Assembly: GCF_963518325.1 (NCBI RefSeq)
Contig: NZ_CAUQJB010000018.1
Location: 1-64,000 of the forward strand
Reading direction: 5' to 3'
Origin: Vagococcus_D sp963518325
Lineage (GTDB): Bacteria > Bacillota > Bacilli > Lactobacillales > Vagococcaceae
Length of the DNA stretch: 64,000 bases
Position numbers and translations under genes: made by a program. Every line of letters starts with the position of its first letter. Position 1 is the first letter of the stretch. This document shows, piece after piece, positions 34,311 to 41,494 of this stretch. The notes under the pieces were generated by a model, which saw only the letters and a program-made list of their open reading frames with translations, had not been told where the DNA came from and searched no databases.

Positions 34311-34790
34311 TTATTGTTTGACCACTGGAATCCACATTTCACCTGTCACCATGCCGTCACGGGTACCTGTTTCAACAGAGGTATTTGGACCACCAACATA
34401 AGCCACGTCCGTTACTTCTCCTAAAACTTGACCAAAGGCCATACCTGTTAGGTTGTTGCTTAATTCTTCAGAGTTATTGCCTTCACCTTCAATTACTAAA
34501 TACTGACCTTTCGGGAACTGGATCATCCGAGTTGCCTCAGGTAGGGTGTCATTAGCCATAACCCCTACATAGTACATCATTTTGTTATTGACCGCTTCGT
34601 TAACGATAAAAAAATCATCGTTTAGAGCCACTGTTTTTAATTTCTCAATGGTCCCATCTGTTTGAGCTTGAGCTAAAAAAGCAGATTTTTCTTTTGCAAT
34701 TCCCATATAATCAGTGTAATCGCTTTTTAATTCAACACCAAAACCTAAAACCGTAAATCCTTCTTTTTCTTCCAATGTATAAGTTGCCAT
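34311..34790 (-). CDS. GyrI-like effector-binding domain protein
   Basis: A 159-residue stand-alone GyrI-like/AraC effector-binding domain (start ATYTLEEKEGFTVLGFGVEL, centre FFIVNEAVNNKMMYYVGVMA, C-terminal DGMVTGEMWIPVVKQ). Such proteins bind small amphipathic molecules and some hydrolyse cyclopropanoids. It is transcribed divergently from a WYL-domain regulator with a shared 108-base region carrying an inverted repeat, an arrangement often conserved in Lactobacillales. The regulator probably controls this gene. Confidence 0.8.
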   Translation of the reverse strand: MATYTLEEKEGFTVLGFGVELKSDYTDYMGIAKEKSAFLAQAQTDGTIEKLKTVALNDDFFIVNEAVNNKMMYYVGVMANDTLPEATRMIQFPKGQYLVIEGEGNNSEELSNNLTGMAFGQVLGEVTDVAYVGGPNTSVETGTRDGMVTGEMWIPVVKQ

Positions 34791-34848
34791 TGTTATTCCT
34801 CTTTTCTCTGATTTGTTTCAAATGGTTTCTTTCGTCATCTGATAAGTA

Positions 34849-34881
34849 TATAATAACCTTAAATCATGTCAAAAAATGACA
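34849..34881. promoter_or_regulatory. Promoter element and probable WYL-regulator operator
   Basis: TATAAT at 34849-34854 is followed by TGTCA (34867-34871) and TGACA (34877-34881), a perfect inverted repeat with a 5-base A spacer. The repeat sits over the presumed transcription start between the divergent GyrI-like and WYL genes, a fitting place for the operator of the adjacent YafY-type regulator. Confidence 0.6.
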
Positions 34882-34898
34882 CTGTTTAGGAGCGGACC

Positions 34899-35846
34899 AT
34901 GAAAAAAGTCGAACGAATCAACACAATAATGCGTTATATTAATAATCGAGCACAGTTTACCATTTCTGATATTATGGCAGAATTTGATATTTCCCGCTCA
35001 ACGGCGATCCGAGATGTTAATGAAATTGAAAGCATGGGCATGCCACTTGTTTCAGAGGTTGGCAGAAGTGGTGGCTATTTTGTGATGAATAATTCATTTC
35101 TGCCAGCGATTCGCTTTACGGATAATGAAGTTAAGGCTCTTTTCATTGCGTTTATGGCAACAAGAAACCAACAACTGCCCTATTTGACTAGTCGTCAGTC
35201 CTTAGCTGAGAAGTTGATCGGCTTGATTCCCCAAAATCAGCAAGATCAGCTAGTGATCTTAAATCAGTTATTGTTATTTGAAGGAACCAATCCTCATAAT
35301 CCGGATTTGCTTGAGTTATCGGATTTACCTCACCCGATGTTAGACAAACTGATTCAACGGGTATTGATCGATCGTTACCTCCTCATTGATATCCGCGATC
35401 GAGGGGAACTGATCTCTTTGCCCATTTATTTGATTCATCTATATAAAGAAAAAAGCGTTTGGTATGTGGAAGGCGTGGATTTAAGCCAAACTGGCAAGCA
35501 AAAAATTTCGGTGGATAATATTGAAAACGTGGCGGGCTATCAACCGCAAAAAAGATTGAGTGCTAAAAAGATTCAAGAAATTAGCAAGGTGACCGAAGTT
35601 AATCTGATACTTGAGTTAAACATGAGAGCTATTTTGCAATTTAAGAAATACAGTCCCTATGGCTTAACCCTTTCTTATTTAGATCCTTTTCAAACCAAGG
35701 CCTTATTAAAAACGTATGTGGCGATTAAGGAGGAGAGCTTGGTGGAGATGGCTAATTGGTTGTTATTTCTGGGAGAGGATTTGATCATTAAACAAGTACC
35801 AGAAGAACTTGCCGATATACTTAGTCGCAGACAAACCAGCTGGTAA
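34899..35846 (+). CDS. HTH/WYL-domain transcriptional regulator (YafY-like)
   Basis: A 315-residue DeoR/YafY-type regulator. The N-terminal HTH_11 domain covers about residues 5-55 (FTISDIMAEFDISRSTAIRDVNEI), followed by a linker and a WYL-type ligand-sensing region (IYLIHLYKEKSVWYVEGVDL, residues about 178-200) and a C-terminal WCX-like extension. Regulators of this class are often divergent from the gene they control, here the GyrI-like protein. The ATG follows TAGGAG. Confidence 0.8.
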   Translation: MKKVERINTIMRYINNRAQFTISDIMAEFDISRSTAIRDVNEIESMGMPLVSEVGRSGGYFVMNNSFLPAIRFTDNEVKALFIAFMATRNQQLPYLTSRQSLAEKLIGLIPQNQQDQLVILNQLLLFEGTNPHNPDLLELSDLPHPMLDKLIQRVLIDRYLLIDIRDRGELISLPIYLIHLYKEKSVWYVEGVDLSQTGKQKISVDNIENVAGYQPQKRLSAKKIQEISKVTEVNLILELNMRAILQFKKYSPYGLTLSYLDPFQTKALLKTYVAIKEESLVEMANWLLFLGEDLIIKQVPEELADILSRRQTSW

Positions 35847-35866
35847 CTGGTGTGAATAAAAAAAGG

Positions 35867-35906
35867 TCCTAGTCAAACGAATCAATCAGTCGTTGACTAG
35901 GACTTA
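35867..35906. terminator. Bidirectional terminator between WYL gene and small basic gene
   Basis: Stem GTCCTAGTCAA / TTGACTAGGAC with an 18-base loop, preceded by seven A. Read on the minus strand it ends in CTTTTTTT. Confidence 0.8.
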
Positions 35907-35943
35907 AGTTTGTAGCGGTAGTGGTTTGGCAATGAAATAGGGC

Positions 35944-36096
35944 TTATTTTTTGCCAGCTCGGCGACTTCTGCTGCGTTCATTGCTTCTTTTGACGACTTT
36001 CGTTGCGGCAACAGTTGAAAGAACACCACCACCAAGTGCTTTATCTGTTACTTTTTTTGCCGTTTTATACTTAAGGGCTGATTTTAGTAGACTCAT
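35944..36096 (-). CDS. Small basic protein of 50 residues
   Basis: Frame of 50 codons with AAAGAGGTGA before the ATG and a terminator directly downstream, both arguing for a real gene. The peptide starts MSLLKSALKYKTAKKVTDKA, has a Gly/Ala/Val-rich centre (LGGGVLSTVAATKV) and ends RSNERSRSRRAGKK. It is very basic, with 17 Lys/Arg, and has one short amphipathic or weakly hydrophobic stretch. It may bind nucleic acid or membranes; no family is recognised. Confidence 0.6.
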   Translation of the reverse strand: MSLLKSALKYKTAKKVTDKALGGGVLSTVAATKVVKRSNERSRSRRAGKK

Positions 36097-36607
36097 GACT
36101 GGTCACCTCTTTCTATAGGCAAAGTATATCATGAACTGGTCAAACTAAGTGGTTATAAGGGTTCGTAAAGGTGTGTTTAACTGATTGACGTCTAATGAAT
36201 TTGTTTTTTTACAGTCCTTCTCCCTTGAGATGAATGACCCCCTAAGGCCGCAATGGCTTTTTAGATTGTAAGGAACAAGTTCTTACCCCATCAGCCATTA
36301 GTATAGGTGGACGGGGGATTTTACTCGTTAATTCAGATAGTTGAGTTACTCAGTGAGATTTTCATGGGTTACCTCGTAGTATAGGGGATAGTTATCAATG
36401 ATCGTTGCTATGTTAATGGATCTGTGATGAAGGGCAACGGTTGCGTTTCAGAAGGCAATCGTTTCTAGGAGTAACTGCCACGGTCTTGTTACAATAAAAA
36501 TAGAAATCCAAATGCCGGTAAAATAATGGCATCCGTTAAATATGTAACTGAGGTGCCTATTTAAAATAATAGGTCTTAAAATTGTTAGTTTTTACTTTTT
36601 AGGAGTC

Positions 36608-36619
36608 GATTGTACAATC
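36608..36619. promoter_or_regulatory. Perfect 12-bp palindrome, possible operator
   Basis: GATTGTACAATC reads the same on both strands. It lies about 45 bases before the Phe-rich mini-frame in the control region of the ThDP-enzyme gene. No cognate regulator is identified. Confidence 0.4.
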
Positions 36620-36651
36620 TGGGTATAAAAAATACATGATATGGGAGCATA

Positions 36652-36690
36652 ATGATGAATTTTTTTTATTTTATTTTCGTTATTTATTAG
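36652..36690 (+). promoter_or_regulatory. Possible Phe/Tyr-rich leader peptide
   Basis: Twelve codons, MMNFFYFIFVIY, preceded by GGGAG at 36643-36647. Six of twelve residues are aromatic (four Phe, two Tyr). Downstream, TCTCTT (36698-36703) can pair with AAGAGA (36710-36715), or the latter with GTCTCTT (36784-36790) that precedes ATTTTTT, as in an attenuator. A promoter at 36807 would bypass it, so this is tentative. Confidence 0.3.
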
Positions 36691-36862
36691 AGGGGATTCT
36701 CTTGTATTAAAGAGACTTAAATAGGTTGATAGAGTCGATTAGTGCGTTAAGGTACGTTAAAAAAAGGTAACAAGCATAATGCTGTCTCTTATTTTTTAAC
36801 CTGTTATATAATATGTTATATCATCGTTTTAAATTGGAACTCAAAAGAGGGGAAGAAGAACA

Positions 36863-38560
36863 ATGACTATGGCAAAACAGGATGGATTTAAGACACTTGT
36901 AGATTATTTATCTTTATTAGGGATTAATTCGTATGCTGGCGTAACGGGTGGGGGAGTTGTTCACTACATGAAATACCTAGCACCTTACAAGGCTGAAGAG
37001 CAGACGACTTCCTTGTTTACGATTAGTGAATATCCGGCAGGGTTTATTCCTTTGGGGCATTATCTTGCGACGGGCAATGTTTCTGCAGCTATTGCAACGA
37101 CGGGGGCGGCGACTAAGTTAGTTTCCTGTGGCCTTAGTGATGCCAAGCTCCATAATATTCCGTCTGTCTATGTTTTTCCAGTCTCGACAATTCTTCACAC
37201 GGAAGACAGTGCGTTACAGGATTCTTCTATTTATGGGAGCAACATTGTTCAGCAATTATTGGCCGAGTTTCCCCAGCATGTGTTTCTTTTGGATAATCCA
37301 TTTACCTTTGCGAAACAATTGGAATTGGCAAGACAGGGGTTAATATCTCGTAAACCGGTTATTTTCTTATTGGATAACGAAAAAATGGCTTTACCAGTTG
37401 AGCATTTGCCAGAGCATGTCACTTACCAGCCCTTAGATAAAACCTCAGAAATTGCTGATTTTACTAAGTTGTTGAAAGAGAAAGTGACAGGCAGACGAGT
37501 CTTATTACTAGTAGGGGAAGAAGGTATGTACGAACCTAATATTAGACAGTTGACGACAGCGGTGAGTCAGGTCTTAAAGGCAGCTGTCGTATGGAGCATG
37601 AACGGCGGCAACTGTGTTGAAGGAGCGAATCCTTATGGGTATGGTTATATATCTTTTGGTGGAAATGATAAAGCTTTGGACATCTGGGACTCGGTTACTG
37701 AAGAGGACGTGGTACTGTGTATCGGAGTGACACCAGACGAATACACAACTGATTTAAAGAAAATCCCTGCGGGAGATGTTTTTTTTATAACGGAAATTGA
37801 AAATGCTTATGGACAAATAAGAGGAAGTTATCAACATAGTGTTCAACATGGATTACATCAGATTAATGGACCGATTAGTGAGGTTTTGGAAGGGATAGTG
37901 GCGGAAAGGTTTTCTACCAAAGCCTGTCCTCTTGCCCCAGTTGACCTCAATAATCGGGAGTTAAGAGCTCCTCAAACAGGTTATGCGGATATGGCAGAAG
38001 TTTATAACCGGTTATATCATTGGTGGCAACCTAACAGTCTGGTTATTAGCGATGTTTGCCTGGCCTATAAAGATTATCAGTATGTCACCCAGAGGCCCAA
38101 TGATTTAATCACGTATTTCTCTTTTTACCGTGGTTCTGCTATGGGTGGTGCTTATGGTGTAGCGGTGGGGGCGAAGTTGGCGGCACCTGATAAGCGTGTT
38201 TACTTATTTAGTGGGGATGGTTGTTTCAGACTTTACGGTGGCAGTTTAAACGAAGCAAAGGATTTGGGGATTGTATTGTTCTTACTGGATAATCATACTT
38301 ATTCGATCGTTGCTCAAGGACTCCCTGTGATTTTACCAACGGTTGAGCCAGAAAGATTCCACGATACTTTAAGCAGTATGGATTATGCGAAAATGGCAGA
38401 AGCATCTGGCTGGCTAAGTTATTCATTGTCGGCAGATTTAACGAATTTTGAAGACATCTTATTGGAAATAGAGCAAAATAAAAACAAGTCGATTTTAGTC
38501 AGGGTGCCGGTAGATCCGGAACAGATCTTAGGTCAGAATCCACGAGTGCGTAATTTATAG
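36863..38560 (+). CDS. Thiamine-diphosphate-dependent enzyme of unknown substrate
   Basis: A 565-residue protein with the two-domain ThDP fold of the acetolactate synthase/decarboxylase superfamily. The N-terminal PYR domain carries Glu56 in ISEYPAG, the glutamate that activates the cofactor. The C-terminal PP domain has G451-D452-G453 and Asn477, the magnesium/diphosphate motif. The middle domain is divergent. I cannot match it to a named enzyme such as acetolactate synthase or indolepyruvate decarboxylase. It is co-transcribed with a MEKHLA-domain gene starting 11 bases later. A GAGGGGAAG site precedes the ATG. Confidence 0.75.
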   Translation: MTMAKQDGFKTLVDYLSLLGINSYAGVTGGGVVHYMKYLAPYKAEEQTTSLFTISEYPAGFIPLGHYLATGNVSAAIATTGAATKLVSCGLSDAKLHNIPSVYVFPVSTILHTEDSALQDSSIYGSNIVQQLLAEFPQHVFLLDNPFTFAKQLELARQGLISRKPVIFLLDNEKMALPVEHLPEHVTYQPLDKTSEIADFTKLLKEKVTGRRVLLLVGEEGMYEPNIRQLTTAVSQVLKAAVVWSMNGGNCVEGANPYGYGYISFGGNDKALDIWDSVTEEDVVLCIGVTPDEYTTDLKKIPAGDVFFITEIENAYGQIRGSYQHSVQHGLHQINGPISEVLEGIVAERFSTKACPLAPVDLNNRELRAPQTGYADMAEVYNRLYHWWQPNSLVISDVCLAYKDYQYVTQRPNDLITYFSFYRGSAMGGAYGVAVGAKLAAPDKRVYLFSGDGCFRLYGGSLNEAKDLGIVLFLLDNHTYSIVAQGLPVILPTVEPERFHDTLSSMDYAKMAEASGWLSYSLSADLTNFEDILLEIEQNKNKSILVRVPVDPEQILGQNPRVRNL

Positions 38561-38571
38561 AAAGAAGGGTC

Positions 38572-39033
38572 ATGATGAATGAAGAAGATTATAACCTGCT
38601 TCGCTTAGTCAATCGCTCTTATGAACAGTGGACAGGCCAACCATTGCCAGTGCCTGACAGGATGGCAAATCAGCGGTTTCGTTGGTTGGATGAAGCGTCT
38701 CCTTATGCTTTATTGGTTCAAAGTACGGAAGAAGAACCACTGTTTATTTATGCCAATCAACAAGCACAACGTATTTTTGGTTACAGCTTAGCGGAATTTT
38801 TGAAAACTCCTGCCAGTAAAAGTGCCCCTCTGGAGAATCTGGAGGGGCGGCGTCAGATGTTACAGGAAGTCGCCAAAAAAGGTATATTTGAGGGGTATCA
38901 GGGGACCAGAATTGATAAACAAGGAAACTTATTTAAGATAACTAATGGCAGTATCTGGAAAGTGATGAACTCATCAGATGAAGTTGTCGGAACTGCCGCA
39001 ATGGTTTGGCAGGATTCGACAAGTCTGGGATAA
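38572..39033 (+). CDS. MEKHLA-domain (PAS-like) protein
   Basis: A 153-residue protein matching the MEKHLA domain, a PAS-related fold: LVQSTEEEPLFIYANQQAQRIFGYSLAEF, the SAPLENLEGRRQML segment, GYQGTRIDKQGNLFKITNGSIWKV and the final TAAMVWQD are all family-typical. In plants the domain is the C-terminal part of HD-ZIP III factors; bacterial stand-alone copies have no known role. It directly follows the ThDP enzyme and ends at a terminator, so it is likely a sensor or partner of that enzyme. ATG 38572 or 38575 may be the start. Confidence 0.8.
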   Translation: MMNEEDYNLLRLVNRSYEQWTGQPLPVPDRMANQRFRWLDEASPYALLVQSTEEEPLFIYANQQAQRIFGYSLAEFLKTPASKSAPLENLEGRRQMLQEVAKKGIFEGYQGTRIDKQGNLFKITNGSIWKVMNSSDEVVGTAAMVWQDSTSLG

Positions 39034-39056
39034 GGTGAGGCTGTTTTGAAAAAATA

Positions 39057-39093
39057 AGGAGTTGCTGGGACTATTCTTTCAGCCACTCCTTTT
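39057..39093 (+). terminator. Terminator after the ThDP/MEKHLA unit
   Basis: Stem AGGAGT-GCTG / CAGC-ACTCCT with one mismatch, followed by TTTT. Confidence 0.7.
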
Positions 39094-39195
39094 CCTGTTA
39101 AGGTGTTTATCTTAAACTAAATTTGATACACTAACCATATAAGTGAAAGTCAGCATTGATCGTGTCGGAGATATTAAGTGAAGAAAGGGATTCGT

Positions 39196-39633
39196 ATGAT
39201 GAAGAAAATAGAATCTGTGTCTCATGAGATAGTCGATTTGTTATGCCTAACCACTTCTAGAAATCGAGTGGAAAAGGAGTTGGAAAAGTATCTAAATCAG
39301 GCTGTAAGAGGGCTGTACCTCAATTATCAGGGCCATGAATTAGTAGGGGGGATTGGAATTGAGAAACAACAAGGAGACATTGTCATAGCTCACATTGGGG
39401 TATTGGAACCCTATCGTCATCAAAAAATAGGCTCGTCCATGATTGATTATGTGGTAAAAAAATACCGTCCGGCTGTCGTATCGGCTGAAACAGATGCTGA
39501 AGGGGTTGGGTTTTATCAACGTTACGGTTTTGAAATACAGAGCTTAGGTGAAAAATACCCAGGTGTTGAACGTTTTAACTGCGTGTTGGATGTGGCTCTT
39601 AAATCAGGATTAAACGAGCAAGTGTATAGTTAG
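39196..39633 (+). CDS. GNAT family N-acetyltransferase
   Basis: A 145-residue GNAT enzyme. The acetyl-CoA motif A is IGVLEPYRHQKIGSSMID (about residues 75-92), with the C-terminal GFYQRYGFEIQSLG element. The frame is open from a GTG at 39178, but AAAGGG upstream of the tandem ATGs at 39196/39199 points to the later start. It is a single gene converging on a phosphotransferase gene, with a shared terminator. Substrate unknown. Confidence 0.78.
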   Translation: MMKKIESVSHEIVDLLCLTTSRNRVEKELEKYLNQAVRGLYLNYQGHELVGGIGIEKQQGDIVIAHIGVLEPYRHQKIGSSMIDYVVKKYRPAVVSAETDAEGVGFYQRYGFEIQSLGEKYPGVERFNCVLDVALKSGLNEQVYS

Positions 39634-39659
39634 TTGGAAGGTTCACAGATAGGGAAACC

Positions 39660-39706
39660 AACGAAAAGAGTCAACCTAATTTTCAGTTAGGTTGACTCTT
39701 TTCGTT
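39660..39706. terminator. Bidirectional 20-bp terminator hairpin
   Basis: Perfect arms 39660-39679 and 39687-39706 (AACGAAAAGAGTCAACCTAA and its complement) with a 7-base loop. The stop codon of the convergent phosphotransferase gene lies in the loop. Confidence 0.85.
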
Positions 39707-40576
39707 ATCGGCCAGCACTTGATGAATCACCTTGACGGCTTCTAAATAACGTGAGGGATCCTTGTCTTGCCATTCTTCAATGGTAATAAGGGCTTTCCAG
39801 AGTGCCCAGCCTTTAGCGCGTTGCCAAACATCCATTGGAAAATCCAAAGTTTCTTTGAAGAGTTGTTGACTTTGGCCGCTGAAAAAGGTCCAAGCCATCA
39901 CTAAGTCACAACTAGGGTCACCTGTTCCAAGTATGCCAAAATCAATTACCGCTGATAAGCGTCCTTTTCTGACAAGCAGATTTGTGGGAGTGACATCCCC
40001 ATGTACCCAGACCTCTGGTAAGGGCCATTTCGATGCTAAGGCTTGTTGCCAGAGGGCTGCTAATTGGTGACGATTGGCTTGTAGGTTTAGGGTCTGATTT
40101 GCTAATACGCGAGCCACTTCATGGTCATAGGTGGCCAGGTTTCCGCCGCGGTAATAGTTATGTAAACCGGCAGTTGGTCCAGCGTGGCAGTCTATCTTTT
40201 GTAGTTCCATCAAAAAGTTGGCTAAGTCTTTGGCAAATTGAGACAGATCATTAATTGGCCCTTCGTCAGCAGTCTTGCCTGGTAGCCAGTGACAGATGGA
40301 CCAGCTATAGGGATAATCAAATTCGGCTTTGCCAACAGCGACTTGCCTTGTAATAGGCAAACTCAGATGCTGTTGTAAGTAAGGCAGCCAACGCTGCTCT
40401 TTGTTGACTTGTGCCGCATAACCTTCTGCGCTAGGTAAGCGAATGGATAAGTGGTCGCCCAGATGGAAGGTTCGATTGTCGTGACCACTTTTAGCAACTG
40501 GCTTAATGGGAAGCTGGGCATATTCTGGAAATTGGCTGTTAATTAGTTGCCTAACCAGATGCGTGTTTAGTTTCAT
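39683..40576 (-). CDS. APH-family phosphotransferase
   Basis: A 297-residue kinase-fold protein of the aminoglycoside phosphotransferase family. The Brenner motif VHGDVTPTNLL (about residues 190-200) holds the catalytic Asp, and VIDFG carries the magnesium-binding Asp. The C-terminal GTGDPSCDLVMAWTFF is typical of chromosomal relatives often annotated as aminoglycoside or macrolide kinases. Most such housekeeping homologues phosphorylate small metabolites, and resistance cannot be inferred. GGAGG precedes the ATG. Confidence 0.82.
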   Translation of the reverse strand: MKLNTHLVRQLINSQFPEYAQLPIKPVAKSGHDNRTFHLGDHLSIRLPSAEGYAAQVNKEQRWLPYLQQHLSLPITRQVAVGKAEFDYPYSWSICHWLPGKTADEGPINDLSQFAKDLANFLMELQKIDCHAGPTAGLHNYYRGGNLATYDHEVARVLANQTLNLQANRHQLAALWQQALASKWPLPEVWVHGDVTPTNLLVRKGRLSAVIDFGILGTGDPSCDLVMAWTFFSGQSQQLFKETLDFPMDVWQRAKGWALWKALITIEEWQDKDPSRYLEAVKVIHQVLADNEKSQPN

Positions 40577-40639
40577 AGGGGCCTCCTTTAATTTTTAAGG
40601 TTAGTATATCACAAAAAGTCCCTCTTTAAGTTTGTTTGG

Positions 40640-40716
40640 TTGACAAAGGAAAGATTAGGTTTATAATTAACTTATAAAAACTTAATTATTATAGACATAA
40701 ACTTATAAAAGCTTAA
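40640..40716 (+). promoter_or_regulatory. Promoter and twin operators of the nagA locus
   Basis: TTGACA (40640-40645) and TATAAT (40662-40667), spacer 16, form a near-consensus promoter. Immediately downstream are two near-identical 17-base direct repeats, AACTTATAAAAACTTAA (40669-40685) and AACTTATAAAAGCTTAA (40700-40716), 31 bases apart (three helical turns). They are a likely binding array for the DeoR regulator encoded next. Confidence 0.75.
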
Positions 40717-40728
40717 CGGGGAGGACTT

Positions 40729-41493
40729 ATGAATCAGCAAGACAGAATAGCTAAACTATTAACCTTATTGGAGGATCGAGGGAAAATCTCCCAGGAAGAA
40801 CTGATGGCTATTTTTGGTATCTCAAGAGACACGGCTCGCAGAGATATTCTGAAATTAGTGAATAGTGGTTTAGCAGAGCGTTATCCAGGAGGGATTTCCC
40901 GTCCAGTATTAAAAGCGCAGATTGAGACGTATTCCAATCGTTTAATTAAGCATTCTAAGGAAAAACAACGCATTGCACAAGGGGCAGCTGCTTTATTACA
41001 ATCAAAAATGACTATTTATCTGGATGTTTCAACGACTGTTAATTTTTTAGCCGCAAGTTTGTTGGGAAATCAGTTACTAGTCGTCACCAATTCTATGGAT
41101 AATGCCATAGTGGTGCCTCAAAAAGAAAGTAATCAAGTTTATTTACTGGGAGGCTTATTCGATGGTAACTCACGTTTGTTAGCTGGCGAGGCTGTTTTGC
41201 AGCAACTTCATCAATTTAATTTCGATTGGGCTTTTATTGGTGGAGCGGGAATAACAGAACAAGGGGTGTTTTATTCAGAATTAGCTGATACTCAATTAAA
41301 ACAGGCGGTTTGTCAAAATTCACAAAACGTTTGCTTGCTGATTGACAGCAGTAAGGTTAATCAACAATCGCCTTATAAAATCAGCTTTTCAGGTATTGAC
41401 CTGATCATGACGGATAAGCCTTTACCACTGGGCTTAATGGAAGTTATCAAAGCAGAAAAAATCGAGCTAGTCATCGTGAAAGAAGGAAACTAA
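40729..41493 (+). CDS. DeoR-family regulator of amino-sugar metabolism
   Basis: A 254-residue DeoR-type repressor: N-terminal HTH (ISQEELMAIFGISRDTARRDILKL, residues 19-42) and a C-terminal sugar-phosphate-sensing domain (YLDVSTTVNFLA, LLGGLFDGNSRLLAGE, DWAFIGGAGI). The gene precedes nagA with one base between stop and start, so the two are co-transcribed, and twin repeats in front suggest autoregulation. The ligand may be an N-acetylglucosamine- or galactosamine-derived phosphate; this is inferred from the neighbour. Confidence 0.85.
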   Translation: MNQQDRIAKLLTLLEDRGKISQEELMAIFGISRDTARRDILKLVNSGLAERYPGGISRPVLKAQIETYSNRLIKHSKEKQRIAQGAAALLQSKMTIYLDVSTTVNFLAASLLGNQLLVVTNSMDNAIVVPQKESNQVYLLGGLFDGNSRLLAGEAVLQQLHQFNFDWAFIGGAGITEQGVFYSELADTQLKQAVCQNSQNVCLLIDSSKVNQQSPYKISFSGIDLIMTDKPLPLGLMEVIKAEKIELVIVKEGN

Positions 41494-41494
41494 T

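Larger units (their letters stand above)
36097..36862. other. Long intergenic region upstream of the ThDP-enzyme gene
   Basis: About 770 bases with no long frame. It holds a perfect palindrome GATTGTACAATC at 36608-36619, a 12-codon Phe/Tyr-rich frame at 36652-36690, mutually exclusive hairpins around 36698-36790, and a TATAAT at 36807-36812. CCTATT / AATAGG form a small hairpin at about 36556-36573. It looks like an extended control region, or contains a decayed gene. Confidence 0.45.

Noticed and set aside
36652..36690. Calling MMNFFYFIFVIY a protein-coding gene
   Set aside because: Twelve codons in an AT-rich stretch can arise by chance; it is listed only as a possible leader peptide.
39683..40576. 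Aminoglycoside resistance gene
   Set aside because: The kinase motifs are generic for the APH family and the gene sits in ordinary chromosomal context; no specific resistance subfamily is recognised.
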